The position numbers and the translations under genes are program-made. This document shows positions 1 to 8,959 of a DNA stretch of 64,000 nt, one piece after another; position 1 is the first letter of the stretch, and every line of letters begins with the position of its first letter. Below the pieces are notes generated by a model, which made no database searches, was not told the origin of the DNA, and saw only the letters and a list, made by a program, of their open reading frames with translations. This DNA is from Sphingorhabdus pulchriflava. GTDB taxonomy: Bacteria; Pseudomonadota; Alphaproteobacteria; Sphingomonadales; Sphingomonadaceae. Location: the NCBI RefSeq assembly GCF_003367235.1, contig NZ_QRGP01000001.1, positions 1,612,001 to 1,676,000 of the forward strand, read 5' to 3'.

Positions 1-270
1 GCCAAGCTGGCGTTACTCGATCCAGTTGCCATTGCGGCCGATAAGGCAATCGCCCCGCAAGTCATCGCAACACTCGCATCACCGCTTCTTGTCGACAATA
101 TGGAAGGGCTCGCAATCACTCACGAAGATGGACGCATCATCGTCTGGATGATTTCCGACAATAATTTCACCGCGCTTCAGCGCACCATATTGATGCAATT
201 CGCGTTGGATTTGCCCAACAAAAAACCGGAGGCGGAAACCGCCCCCGGTTTTGAAACTCTTACGAAGTAA
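1..270 (+). CDS. Esterase-like activity of phytase family protein (C-terminal fragment)
   Basis: Open frame from the first base to a TAA, giving the last 89 residues of a protein whose start is outside the window. The visible part reads DNMEGLAITHEDGR, then ISDNNF and LQRTILMQFAL, the usual closing motifs of the phytase-like beta-propeller domain often annotated 'esterase-like activity of phytase'. Such proteins are generally exported phosphoesterases in alphaproteobacteria. Substrate cannot be judged from this fragment. Its last codons overlap the hairpin that also terminates the convergent rpmB gene. Confidence 0.75.
   Translation, partial: AKLALLDPVAIAADKAIAPQVIATLASPLLVDNMEGLAITHEDGRIIVWMISDNNFTALQRTILMQFALDLPNKKPEAETAPGFETLTK
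222..252 (-). terminator. Rho-independent terminator of rpmB
   Basis: Near-perfect stem: AAAACCGG-A-GGCGG, loop AAA, CCGCC-C-CCGGTTTT. On the minus strand the 3' arm runs into six T residues, the classical intrinsic terminator layout, 25 nt after the rpmB stop. It lies inside the 3' coding end of the convergent plus-strand gene, so it may act in both directions. Confidence 0.8.
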
Positions 271-276
271 GTGCGA

Positions 277-567
277 TTAAGCGGCTGCAGCCTGCTTCTT
301 CGAAACCGCCTTCTTCACTTTGCGTGCATTGGTGCTCAGCTTCTCGTCCGAAGTCTTGAGCAACCAGTTGTCGAGGCCACCGACATGCTCAACCGAACGC
401 AGGCCCGACGCCGAAACGCGGAATTTGAAGCCCTGCTCTAACGCATCCGAAAGGAGCGTAACATTCTGCAGGTTGGGCAGGAAGGTGCGCTTGGTTTTGT
501 TGTTAGCGTGGCTCACATTGTTGCCTACCATGCGACCCTTGCCGGTCAGTTCGCAAATGCGCGACAT
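277..567 (-). CDS. rpmB: 50S ribosomal protein L28
   Basis: 96-residue protein starting [20 protein letters not shown], the signature of L28, a structural protein of the large ribosomal subunit. The C-terminus is the Lys/Ala-rich tail usual in alphaproteobacteria. A longer upstream open frame exists, but this ATG has an AGGGA Shine-Dalgarno 8 nt upstream and matches the family start. It is transcribed alone with its own strong terminator downstream. Confidence 0.97.
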   Translation of the reverse strand: MSRICELTGKGRMVGNNVSHANNKTKRTFLPNLQNVTLLSDALEQGFKFRVSASGLRSVEHVGGLDNWLLKTSDEKLSTNARKVKKAVSKKQAAAA

Positions 568-674
568 CTTCAAAATCCCTATAAATTGACGAGTAACGGG
601 AATCGCTGTTCCCGGAAAGTGGCTGCCCCTAACCTTGCGCCCGTCAAAGGTCAAGCCTTTGCGGGGCATTTTGC

Positions 675-1796
675 TCAAACCAAAAGCAAATCCGCCAGTT
701 TTTTGCGGTGCCAGGCGGCATCGCCGAATTGCGACGCATGAAATATCGCTGCCCGCCGATGCAGGCCAGCATCGCAATCATGGGTAAAGCCGAATCCGCC
801 GTGAAACTGGATCGCCCGGTCTGCGGCAAAACTATAGGCGCCGTCCGCCGCTGCCTTCGCCATACGCACGGCGACCTCGCCCCTGCCCTGATCGGAAATG
901 CTGTGCGCCGCGCTGTACAGATGCGTGCGCGCCTTTTCATAACCGACATAGGCATCAACCATCGGATGTTTGAGGGCCTGATATTCGCCGATCAATTTAC
1001 CGAACTGCTTGCGGGTGCGGAGATAATCCAGCGTATAATCGATCACCGCCTGCGACCCGCCGCACATTTCAGCGGATTGAAGCAGGTTTGCCGCCAGTTC
1101 GATCTGGGCGAGTGCGGCGCTGGTGCGCGATGCATCCAGAACAGCATTTTCGGATACCGAAATGCCATCCAGCGACAACGCAAAGCTGCGCTTGGACTCA
1201 TCGACGATGGTTTCGCGTCGCAGTGCCTCAGCCGGAATGGCAGATTTTTCGACCAGAACGAGCGCGGGCTTTCCATCAAGCTGCACCGATACGACGACCA
1301 GCGCGGCGCTATCGGCCCAGAGCACGAAATGCTTCGTACCAGAAAGCCGGATTGTGCCTTCGGCGCGGGTGGCCGATGCTGTTACATTTGCCAGATCCCA
1401 GTCGCCATGTGCTTCGCCAAGGGCCAGCGTTCCGATTTCGCCTGCGGCAAGCCGCGGCAACCATTCGCCCTGCTGCTCAGCCGTGGCACCAGCCAGCAAT
1501 GCCTGTTGGGTTACAATCGTCGAGACAAAAGGCGATGCGAGCAGATTACACCCCATCTGCTCCACCACAGGCACGACTTCGGCGAGCGACAGGCCGACGC
1601 CGCCCTGCGCCTCCGGAATGGCAATGGCCAGCCAGCCGAGTTCGACGATTTCCTTCCAGACTTCGGCATCGAAGCCGGTTTCACTTTCGAGAAGCGCGCG
1701 CACTTTGGCAATCTGGGACTTATCCCGGCAAAATTCGCTCGCCACGTCGAGCAGTTGGATCTGCTCCTCGCTATAGCCAATGCCTGCAAATTCCAT
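675..1796 (-). CDS. Acyl-CoA dehydrogenase family protein (short form)
   Basis: 373 residues with the ACAD order: N-terminal helical domain, beta domain (residues ~110-220), C-terminal helical domain with [16 protein letters not shown]. It should be an FAD-dependent acyl-CoA alpha,beta-dehydrogenase. The C-terminal FHGGFGFTH segment is the place where many FadE-type enzymes carry the catalytic Glu; here the residue is Asp (about 340, THDCD). This resembles subunits of heteromeric steroid or long-chain dehydrogenases, but no partner ACAD gene is adjacent. Its Shine-Dalgarno lies inside a hairpin (1803-1821). Substrate unknown. Confidence 0.85.
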   Translation of the reverse strand: MEFAGIGYSEEQIQLLDVASEFCRDKSQIAKVRALLESETGFDAEVWKEIVELGWLAIAIPEAQGGVGLSLAEVVPVVEQMGCNLLASPFVSTIVTQQALLAGATAEQQGEWLPRLAAGEIGTLALGEAHGDWDLANVTASATRAEGTIRLSGTKHFVLWADSAALVVVSVQLDGKPALVLVEKSAIPAEALRRETIVDESKRSFALSLDGISVSENAVLDASRTSAALAQIELAANLLQSAEMCGGSQAVIDYTLDYLRTRKQFGKLIGEYQALKHPMVDAYVGYEKARTHLYSAAHSISDQGRGEVAVRMAKAAADGAYSFAADRAIQFHGGFGFTHDCDAGLHRRAAIFHASQFGDAAWHRKKLADLLLV

Positions 1797-1802
1797 GATG
1801 CG

Positions 1803-1821
1803 CTCCTCTCTTCGAGAGGAG
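1803..1821 (-). promoter_or_regulatory. Hairpin burying the Shine-Dalgarno of the acyl-CoA dehydrogenase gene
   Basis: On the minus strand the leader reads CTCCTCTC-GAA-GAGAGGAG-CGCATC-ATG: a perfect 8-bp stem with a three-base loop whose 3' arm is the purine-rich ribosome-binding site (GAGGAG, ending 6 nt before ATG). The structure should hinder initiation unless opened. Whether this is regulatory is inference. Confidence 0.45.
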
Positions 1822-1867
1822 TGTTTGGGTTAATCGCACGATTAAATCAAGGCGCAATCGGGCAAAT

Positions 1868-2407
1868 TTATCGGGGTTCTCTCATCGGCGGCTGCCTGTC
1901 TCCACCCCCCAGCGAACGCTGCATATATACCGAATCGAGCCAGCGCCCGAACTTGCGGCCGACGGATCGCATCCGCCCTGCATGCTCGAAACCCAGGCTT
2001 GCATGCAGCGCGACAGAGGCGCGTTCGCCGCCGCCGATGACCGCCAGCATTTGCCTGAAGCCGGCGGTTTCCGCAGCTTCTACCAGAGCCGTCAGCAATG
2101 CTTTGCCTACGCCTTTCCCGACATGGTCAGGATGCACATAAATCGAATCCTCGCACGCCAGGCCATAAGCAGGGCGATCCCGAAACTGTGTCGCATAGGC
2201 ATAGCCGAGAATGGTATCGTCATGATGGCAAACCAAAAAAGGCCAGCCATGCATTTCGCAATCCGCAATTTTTGCCTCCGTCGCCTCAATGGAACGGGGT
2301 TCAGTATCGAAGCTTGCCGTGCCGTGCAGCACATGATGGGCATAGATTACGGCGATCTGTGGTGCGTCACTGATCGTCGCGGGGCGAATGGTTAGTGCGT
2401 CGGGCAT
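1868..2407 (-). CDS. GNAT N-acetyltransferase, phosphinothricin acetyltransferase-like
   Basis: 179 residues beginning MPDALTIRPATISDAPQIA, with YAHHVLHGTASFD and the acetyl-CoA loop VHPDHVGKGVGKALL. This is the pattern of the PAT/MnaT subgroup, which acetylates small amines such as phosphinothricin or methionine sulfoximine. The chosen ATG follows AAAAGG at 12 nt; an in-frame ATG seven codons upstream (2428) is possible but has its AGGA too close. The tail GGGDRQPPMREPR looks disordered. Physiological substrate not determinable. Confidence 0.85.
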   Translation of the reverse strand: MPDALTIRPATISDAPQIAVIYAHHVLHGTASFDTEPRSIEATEAKIADCEMHGWPFLVCHHDDTILGYAYATQFRDRPAYGLACEDSIYVHPDHVGKGVGKALLTALVEAAETAGFRQMLAVIGGGERASVALHASLGFEHAGRMRSVGRKFGRWLDSVYMQRSLGGGDRQPPMREPR

Positions 2408-2501
2408 GAATGCAAAATGCCTTTTCATTTCCTGCGCTGCAATCGGATTGAATCAGCTAACATATTCGCTAGTCTCCGCAACTGTTCAGGGGGAAGGTTC
2501 G

Positions 2502-3398
2502 ATGACTATATTCCGCACGCCAGATGCGCGCTTTGCAAACTTACCGGATTGGCCATTCACGCCGCAATATCTGGATATTTCCGGCGGGCTGCGCGTGCAT
2601 TTTGTCGATGAGGGCCAGCGCGACGCCCAGCCGGTGCTGATGCTACATGGGGAGCCGACATGGGGCTATCTCTATCGCCATATGATCGGACTTTTGGCGC
2701 AAGCAGGGTTTCGGGCGCTCGCCCCCGACCTGATTGGTTTTGGCCGGTCGGACAAACCTTTGGACCGGCGCGCTTATAGCTATGCCGCCCAAGTCGCATG
2801 GATGCGCGATTGGGTGGAGGCGCTCGATCTGCGCAACATCATCCTTGCCTGTCAGGATTGGGGATCGCTGATTGGGTTACGTCTGGTGGCAGAAATGCCG
2901 GAGCGGTTTGCGGGTGTTGCCCTGTCAAATGGAGGGCTACCCGCCGGGGAGGATGCCCCGCGCGCTTTTGCCATTTGGCGCGCCTTTTCACGCTACAGCC
3001 CCGTCTTCCCGATCGGTAAGATCGTTGCAAAAGGAAGCAAGCGCGGCCTTAGCCCAGCGGAAATCGCAGCCTATGATGCGCCCTTCCCTACTCGTGCGTC
3101 GAAGGTCGCAACGCGCGTGTACCCGTCATTCGTGCCGTTGGGGGATAATGTCGCGGTGCCTGACCAACTAAAGGCCTGGGAAGTATTGGAAGCGTTCGAC
3201 AAGCCGTTCCTGTGCTGCTTTTCCGATGGTGATCCGATCACGCGAGGTGGCGACCGGAAATTCCTCGAAAGGGTGCCGGGGACCAAAAGCGTGTCTCACC
3301 GCACATTGCATGGCGGGCATTTCATCCAGGAAGATGATCCCGCCGGCTTTGTCGAAGCAATCCTTGAAGTTGCGAGAGCCGGAAACAGGGCGACTTAG
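2502..3398 (+). CDS. Haloalkane dehalogenase, subfamily I (DhlA-like)
   Basis: 298-residue alpha/beta hydrolase. It shows HGEPTWGYLYRHM (oxyanion region, residues ~49-61), CQDWGS with the presumed nucleophile Asp119 and halide-binding Trp120, an acid at about Asp244 (DGDP) and His273 in GGHFIQED. Asp-His-Asp geometry and the HGEPTW motif place it with subfamily I rather than the HGNP-type subfamilies. It hydrolyses carbon-halogen bonds to alcohols; many such enzymes lack a known natural substrate. The ATG follows AGGGGGGAAGG; a longer frame upstream overlaps the divergent acetyltransferase start and is not used. It stands alone, without haloacid or alcohol dehydrogenase neighbours. Confidence 0.85.
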   Translation: MTIFRTPDARFANLPDWPFTPQYLDISGGLRVHFVDEGQRDAQPVLMLHGEPTWGYLYRHMIGLLAQAGFRALAPDLIGFGRSDKPLDRRAYSYAAQVAWMRDWVEALDLRNIILACQDWGSLIGLRLVAEMPERFAGVALSNGGLPAGEDAPRAFAIWRAFSRYSPVFPIGKIVAKGSKRGLSPAEIAAYDAPFPTRASKVATRVYPSFVPLGDNVAVPDQLKAWEVLEAFDKPFLCCFSDGDPITRGGDRKFLERVPGTKSVSHRTLHGGHFIQEDDPAGFVEAILEVARAGNRAT

Positions 3399-3498
3399 AA
3401 TCGCGTTTACATTTCTCGGCAAAAAGCAAATACTCAGCCCAAGTCGCCATATCTGGCCCGCTATCATTCCATAGCTGGCCGTTGAGGGAGGGTATGCG

Positions 3499-5352
3499 AT
3501 GTTGCAGTCGAGTATGCTATTCCGGTTGGCCGTCGCCACCCTTTTCCTGTTGAGTTGGTCGACGCAATCTAAAGCCCAGAATGAGGCGCAGGACGGCTGC
3601 GAGATTGGCGTCGATTGTGCAACCGACGCCGTTGCGGAAAGCGATACTGCCAGCGACGATGGCGCACCTCCACCGCCCGACCCCCGGCTCTCAAAGGATT
3701 TTGCAACGGTGTGGGTCGCGGAATCGATCGGAGAGGATCGCGCGGCGGTCGAGGCGATTGTGCGCGCCAATCCGAACATCCGCTTCGCCAATTCGCGTGG
3801 CGAGGCAGAATTCCTCATCGCGCCCTATCCGGACTTCCCGGATACGCTGATCCTGATGCCCAGGGTATCTTCCGATCCCGAAAGCCGGCTGCGATCCGAT
3901 GAGGAAATCGCCTTTCGCTTTTCAAGATTTGGTGAACGCGGAAGCGAGAGGTTACCGCCGATCATCGGCCGGTTGGACGATGGCACGCTTGCAGGCGGGC
4001 TCAACGCAGAGATACAAAAAAACCTGTGGAGCCGCCGGATATTTGCACGCCCGATCCCGCAGTTACGCACCGAGGTCACAACCGAAATTTTCGGCCCCAA
4101 AAGCGCAATATGCAAAGGTGTGGGCGAAGCCAGAATTTGCGAGCAACCCTATTGGGCAGTGATAAGCAACGAAGGGGCGGACCCCGCTTTTGTTGCGGTA
4201 ATGCGGATTGACCAGGATTTTCCGGCTACCGACGCAATGATCCGCCTGAAAGACCAGACGCCCATCCGACTGGAACCCGGCGAGGCAAGGCTGATCAAAA
4301 ATGATGAATTTGAGGATGCTCCGGAGGCCTATTACCGGAACATCGTCGCCATATCGTCGAACGAACCCATTGACTTGTCGCTATTTGACGCTCGCGATGG
4401 CCCGTTGCCGACATTTCCCAAAAACTGGGCGGCGACGACCAACTATGTCCCGCAGGTGCGGACGCGCGTCCGGATTGGCGGCGGGTTCAAGGTCGCCAAC
4501 CTTGCCACGCCCTGGCAGATACAGCTCTATTCGACCGAAAGTTCAACCCCGCCTTCTCTCCTCGCTGCGGGCAAAATCAACTGGCAGCTGCATGAAAAGA
4601 CCCATCGCTGCGGCGGATCGCTGATCGAGCCCAATATTGTGCTGACGGCGGCGCACTGCATCGCCAACGCCCCCTTTGACACAGCGGAAAAGCGGCAAAC
4701 GGTGTTCAAATACCGTCGCGTAAAACTGGGCACCAAGGACCTCACCCGCGGCGGAACAACTTTTGCCATTGATGCAGTGATCGTCAAAAAAGGCTATGTG
4801 CCGGGCGGCAACCACCATGACATCGCCTTGATCCGCATCAAGCCTGATTCGAGCACTGTTGCGCGAGCCGCAGCATTGGCGCAGCGCATACCACTTGCCA
4901 GCCAGCCCCCCACGTCCGGAAAGATAGTCAGCGCGTTCGGCTGGGGCGTCATGGAGGAAGTCACCGGTCGCAACACACGGATTAGCAGCGCGGGCGCAGC
5001 ACAACGCAACCCGGCTGAACTACGTACCGGTGATTTGCAAATCCTCGACCAGAACACATGCCGCACCCGACCGGGATATGGGCATGTCAGCAATCTGATG
5101 CTGTGCGCTGTAACACCGCGCAACTCAGAAGCTGCCCGTCAGGGACGCCATGTCTTCACATGCCTCGGCGATAGCGGCGGGCCGATCACGTTCCGCGAAA
5201 ATGGCCGCATGGTGCAGGTTGGCGTCGTTTCATGGGCCGTAGGCTGCGGCGTCAATGACAATCCGTCGGTCTCGGTCAACGTTGCTGCTTATGCCGACTG
5301 GATAAACACCAACAAAACGAAGTTTGAGACCGGCAAGTCGATCGAGCGTTAA
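3499..5352 (+). CDS. Secreted trypsin-like serine protease with a long N-terminal region
   Basis: 617 residues. A signal peptide (to about residue 26, ending KAQ) is followed by an acidic, Pro-rich linker, then an uncharacterised region (~65-340) and an S1 peptidase domain (~350-610). The triad is visible: His386 in TAAHC, Asp441 in HHDIALI, Ser559 in GDSGGP, plus paired cysteines. Family knowledge: chymotrypsin-fold endopeptidase, here exported to periplasm or medium. GGAGGG upstream fixes the ATG. The middle region, with Cys in SAICKG and ARICEQPYW, has no domain I recognise. Downstream hairpin 5353-5378 ends the gene. Confidence 0.88.
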   Translation: MLQSSMLFRLAVATLFLLSWSTQSKAQNEAQDGCEIGVDCATDAVAESDTASDDGAPPPPDPRLSKDFATVWVAESIGEDRAAVEAIVRANPNIRFANSRGEAEFLIAPYPDFPDTLILMPRVSSDPESRLRSDEEIAFRFSRFGERGSERLPPIIGRLDDGTLAGGLNAEIQKNLWSRRIFARPIPQLRTEVTTEIFGPKSAICKGVGEARICEQPYWAVISNEGADPAFVAVMRIDQDFPATDAMIRLKDQTPIRLEPGEARLIKNDEFEDAPEAYYRNIVAISSNEPIDLSLFDARDGPLPTFPKNWAATTNYVPQVRTRVRIGGGFKVANLATPWQIQLYSTESSTPPSLLAAGKINWQLHEKTHRCGGSLIEPNIVLTAAHCIANAPFDTAEKRQTVFKYRRVKLGTKDLTRGGTTFAIDAVIVKKGYVPGGNHHDIALIRIKPDSSTVARAAALAQRIPLASQPPTSGKIVSAFGWGVMEEVTGRNTRISSAGAAQRNPAELRTGDLQILDQNTCRTRPGYGHVSNLMLCAVTPRNSEAARQGRHVFTCLGDSGGPITFRENGRMVQVGVVSWAVGCGVNDNPSVSVNVAAYADWINTNKTKFETGKSIER

Positions 5353-5378
5353 CGGCGGTGGCTTGCCAACCACCGCCG
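5353..5378. terminator. Hairpin between convergent protease and purA genes
   Basis: Perfect 9-bp inverted repeat CGGCGGTGG / CCACCGCCG with an 8-nt loop, directly after the protease stop and 13 nt from the purA stop. There is no long T tract on either side, so termination efficiency is uncertain. Confidence 0.5.
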
Positions 5379-5391
5379 CAACTGAGTTTCG

Positions 5392-6681
5392 TCAATCCGC
5401 GAAAGGATCGCGCACCAAAATCGTGTCATCACGCTCGGGGGAGGTGCTGACCAGCGCGACCGGCGTTTCGATCAGTTCCTGGATACGCTGGACATACTTG
5501 ATCGCCTGTGCAGGCAAATCGGCCCAACTACGGGCACCAGCGGTAGTTTCCTGCCAGCCCTGCATTTCCTCGTAAATCGGCTCGACATTGGCCTGGTCGG
5601 CAGCATGGCTGGGTAGATAATCGAGGATTTTGCCGTTGAGGCGATAGCCGGTGCAGATCTTGATCGTTTCGAAACCATCGAGCACGTCGAGCTTGGTCAG
5701 CGCGATACCAGTGACGCCCGAAACCGCACAGCTTTGGCGCACGATAACGGCATCGAACCAGCCGCAGCGCCGTTTGCGTCCGGTAACCGTACCAAATTCA
5801 TGGCCGCGTTCGCCGAGGCGTTGGCCGACCTCATCCTCAAGCTCAGTCGGGAACGGACCCGAGCCGACGCGGGTGGTGTAGGCTTTGACAATGCCCAGAA
5901 CAAAGCCGGTGGCATTGGGGCCCAGCCCGGAACCAGAGGCAGCCGTGCCGCTGACCGTGTTCGAGCTGGTGACAAAGGGATACGTCCCATGATCGACGTC
6001 GAGCAGCACGCCCTGCGCGCCTTCGAAGAGCACCCTCGCCCCAGCTTTGCGGACCTTCTTGAGGCGTTTCCAAACCGGCTGCGCATATTGCAGCACGAAC
6101 GGCGCTATTTCGCGCAGGTCGTTAAGCAGGCGTTCGCGGTCGACCGGTGGTTCACCGAAACCGGCGCGTAGCGCGTCATGGTGCGCGCAGAGCCGGTCGA
6201 GCTGCGCGTCCAAAGCGTCGAGATGCGCAAGGTCGCACACGCGGATAGCGCGGCGGCCGACCTTGTCTTCATAGGCCGGGCCGATACCGCGACCGGTAGT
6301 GCCAATCTTGCCCGAACCGGCTGCGGTTTCGCGCAGCCCGTCCAGATCGCGGTGGATTGGAAGGATGAGCGGGCAATTATCGGCGATTGCGAAATTCTCG
6401 GTATTGATTGTAACGCCCTGCCCTTCGAGTTTCTCAATCTCGGATTTTAGGTGCCATGGATCGAGTACCACACCATTGCCGATAATCGACAAGGTGCCGG
6501 TGACGATTCCGGAAGGTAGCAGCGATAATTTATAGGTCTGGTCGCCTACGACCAGAGTGTGGCCTGCATTGTGCCCGCCCTGAAAGCGGACGACGGCATC
6601 GGCGCGGCTTGCCAGCCAGTCGACGATCTTGCCTTTGCCTTCGTCACCCCATTGGGCGCCGATTACGGTTACATTTGCCAT
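5392..6681 (-). CDS. purA: Adenylosuccinate synthetase
   Basis: 429 residues opening with [17 protein letters not shown], the GTP-binding P-loop signature, followed by GHNAGHT and the [14 protein letters not shown] motif. It joins IMP and aspartate using GTP, the committed cytosolic step to AMP. Length matches the family. The ATG at MANVTVIG agrees with homologues; the eight preceding in-frame codons are leader. In sphingomonads it usually follows hisZ; here an esterase gene on the other strand sits between them. Confidence 0.98.
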   Translation of the reverse strand: MANVTVIGAQWGDEGKGKIVDWLASRADAVVRFQGGHNAGHTLVVGDQTYKLSLLPSGIVTGTLSIIGNGVVLDPWHLKSEIEKLEGQGVTINTENFAIADNCPLILPIHRDLDGLRETAAGSGKIGTTGRGIGPAYEDKVGRRAIRVCDLAHLDALDAQLDRLCAHHDALRAGFGEPPVDRERLLNDLREIAPFVLQYAQPVWKRLKKVRKAGARVLFEGAQGVLLDVDHGTYPFVTSSNTVSGTAASGSGLGPNATGFVLGIVKAYTTRVGSGPFPTELEDEVGQRLGERGHEFGTVTGRKRRCGWFDAVIVRQSCAVSGVTGIALTKLDVLDGFETIKICTGYRLNGKILDYLPSHAADQANVEPIYEEMQGWQETTAGARSWADLPAQAIKYVQRIQELIETPVALVSTSPERDDTILVRDPFAD

Positions 6682-6830
6682 TACGGTTTTCCCGAAACAA
6701 CACACGCCTGTTGAGGCGTGGTGGCCTTTTTCTGCGCAGAAGGAATTTTCCGCGAAGGGATTCGCCGTGAGCCCCGTTATGATGATGGACGCGCTTCGTC
6801 CACCTTAAAAGAAAGCTGAAAGGCCAACAG

Positions 6831-7883
6831 ATGCGTAACTGGATTCTCACCGTCTCGACCATCGCGCTTGTCGCGACCGCATGTCAGGCGCAGCGCGGCG
6901 AGCGATTGAGCCGCGAATGCCGCCGCGAAATCGTCGAACTGTGCGGCATGGATCGCGGCAAGATGCGCGAATGCCTGCAAAGCAAAAGCGGTGATCTTTC
7001 GGACCAATGTTCGGGCGAGATCATGGAACGCGTGCAATCACGCCTTGGCAACGACAAGCGCACCGCCAACCCGACCAATGACCGGCAATATATAGCGCTG
7101 GGCGGTGTGGAACATGCCTATGGCAGTGATGCCCTGCAGAAACTGGATTTCTATAAGGCCAAAACCAACGCGGCACGCGCACCGCTTTTGATCTTCGTCC
7201 ATGGTGGCGGATGGAAACGCGGGGACAAGCGCAATGCGACCGGGACTGACAAGGTCACGCATTATACTGGACTCGGCTATCATATGGCGTCGATCAATTA
7301 CAGATTGGTGCCTGCGGCTACGGTAGAACAGCAAGGGACGGACGTTGCAGCGGCCATCGCCTATCTTCTAAAAAATGCAGAGAAATTCGGGATCGACCGG
7401 TCGCGCGTTGTCCTGATGGGACATAGTGCCGGCGCGCATCTCTCAGCGCTGGTCGGCAGCGATCCGCAACATCTTCGCGGTGCCGGACTTAAGCTTGACG
7501 ACCTATCTGGAGTCATTCCTATCGATGGCGCAGCCTATGATGTGCCCGCACAGATGAGCGAGGGCGCGAAGATCATGAGCGATACCTATGTGCAGGCATT
7601 CGGAACCGATCCAGCCCGACAAAAGGCGCTATCGCCTTATTGGCATGCGCAAAGCCCGAACGCTCCGGCCTTCCTCATCCTCCACGTTGATCGCGCCGAT
7701 GGCAAGCGCCAGTCGGAAGCGCTGGCCGACGCCCTGCGCAAGGGTGGTAGCAGGGTTCAGCTCAACGCCTTTGAAGGCAAAGGCATGCAGGGCCATGCCG
7801 ATATCAATCGCAAATTGGGCGATCCGTCCTATCCGGCAACGCCGGTGGTCGATGCGTGGTTAAAGGCAGTGTTTGAGCGCTAA
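6831..7883 (+). CDS. Alpha/beta hydrolase (BD-FAE/carboxylesterase type) lipoprotein with a Cys-rich N-terminal segment
   Basis: 350 residues. A hydrophobic leader ending ATAC suggests a lipoprotein. Residues ~28-70 carry regularly spaced cysteines (CRREIVELCG, RECLQS, DQCSGEI) resembling one Golgi-type Cys-rich (GLG1/FGFR-like) repeat. The hydrolase follows: HGGGW oxyanion motif, nucleophile Ser in GHSAGAH, acid near HVDRADG and His in MQGHAD. Probably a periplasmic or envelope esterase; substrate unknown. Its TAA overlaps the stop codon of convergent hisZ by 4 nt. Confidence 0.8.
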   Translation: MRNWILTVSTIALVATACQAQRGERLSRECRREIVELCGMDRGKMRECLQSKSGDLSDQCSGEIMERVQSRLGNDKRTANPTNDRQYIALGGVEHAYGSDALQKLDFYKAKTNAARAPLLIFVHGGGWKRGDKRNATGTDKVTHYTGLGYHMASINYRLVPAATVEQQGTDVAAAIAYLLKNAEKFGIDRSRVVLMGHSAGAHLSALVGSDPQHLRGAGLKLDDLSGVIPIDGAAYDVPAQMSEGAKIMSDTYVQAFGTDPARQKALSPYWHAQSPNAPAFLILHVDRADGKRQSEALADALRKGGSRVQLNAFEGKGMQGHADINRKLGDPSYPATPVVDAWLKAVFER

Positions 7884-8941
7884 ACCGGCTCTGGCCGGCC
7901 GTTGCGCAGCACATGGGTGCAGATTTGCGCCTCTGCACTGTCCTCTTCGGTCAGTTGCGCGACAGTTACCCAGCCCTCTGCACGAAGGCTTGCCGCCTTT
8001 TGCGGCATGGTACCGATGGGCAAGAACAGGCGGCGGCGTTCGCCTTGGGCTAGGCCTGCGTCAATCAGCGGATCGATGTAAGCAGAGAAGCCAATCGCCG
8101 GTTCTTTGCCGATACGATAGGCCCCGCCGCGCCCGATTTCGCCCGATGCATGGGCAGAAAAGAGCGAGAAACCGAACCAGGTCTGATATTCAAAACCGTG
8201 CCGCTCCGTCGGATCGAGAGTGACGCGGATGTCGGTGGGAACAGCGGCGGCAATCGCCTCAATCGCATCCAACCGATCCTTTAGTTTGCCCTCGCTGTCG
8301 AAAGCCCGCATCCGATCAAGTGCGTCGGGCAAGGCACCAGCCGCTGCAATTAAAGGGGCCAGTGCGGCAGGCACAGCGCCGGCATCCTTGGCATCGAGTG
8401 CGGCCTTCAGTTCTTCCCTGTCACCTTTCGGTTTAAGAACGTCGAGAAGATCGGGCATCGTAAGATCAAGGGTGATATCCTTGACCCCGGCTGCCTTCAG
8501 GCCTTCAATGGCAACAGATACCACCTCGATTGCCGCCGCAACGCTATCGAGGCCAATCAATTCCGCGCCCACCTGCATCATCTCGCGCTCGGGGCGCAAC
8601 TGGGTCGCGCGCAATTTAACCACCGGGCCGCCATAAGACAAGCGCACCGGTCGGGGATGGTGCCCCATCCGCGTCGAGGCAATCCGCCCGATCTGGCCGG
8701 TAATGTCGCTGCGCACCGCCATGGTTTCGCCAGAAACGGGATCAACAAAGCGCAGCAGATCGCGGGCCGAAGTGCCGAGACTGCCGGTCAGGCTGGCCTC
8801 ATATTCAGCTAATGGGGCCTGCACACGCTCATAACCATGGCTCGCTGCCGTATCGAGGATAGCCCGTACCAGCCGTGCCGAAGCATCGGCCTCTGGCGGC
8901 AGGCGGTCACGAAATCCGGTGGGGAGCAAGCTGTTGGTCAT
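7880..8941 (-). CDS. hisZ: ATP phosphoribosyltransferase regulatory subunit
   Basis: 353 residues, a histidyl-tRNA-synthetase-like protein starting with LLPTGFRDRLPPEA. HisZ proteins lack aminoacylation and form the regulatory half of short-form HisG, controlling the first step of histidine synthesis. No anticodon-binding domain is present, as expected. It lies 18 nt behind serA with TAAGG before its ATG, so it is probably cotranscribed with serA. hisG is outside the window. Confidence 0.92.
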   Translation of the reverse strand: MTNSLLPTGFRDRLPPEADASARLVRAILDTAASHGYERVQAPLAEYEASLTGSLGTSARDLLRFVDPVSGETMAVRSDITGQIGRIASTRMGHHPRPVRLSYGGPVVKLRATQLRPEREMMQVGAELIGLDSVAAAIEVVSVAIEGLKAAGVKDITLDLTMPDLLDVLKPKGDREELKAALDAKDAGAVPAALAPLIAAAGALPDALDRMRAFDSEGKLKDRLDAIEAIAAAVPTDIRVTLDPTERHGFEYQTWFGFSLFSAHASGEIGRGGAYRIGKEPAIGFSAYIDPLIDAGLAQGERRRLFLPIGTMPQKAASLRAEGWVTVAQLTEEDSAEAQICTHVLRNGRPEPV

Positions 8942-8959
8942 GGCGCGTGCCTTAGCACA

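Noticed and set aside
708-2141. 477-codon open frame on the plus strand opposite the acyl-CoA dehydrogenase and acetyltransferase genes
   Set aside because: No recognisable domain, high Arg/Cys/His content typical of antisense frames in GC-rich DNA, and it runs through two well-supported genes.
2502-5352. Dehalogenase plus secreted protease as a xenobiotic or defence cassette
   Set aside because: They are separately started genes without shared neighbours or mobility marks; nothing links them functionally.
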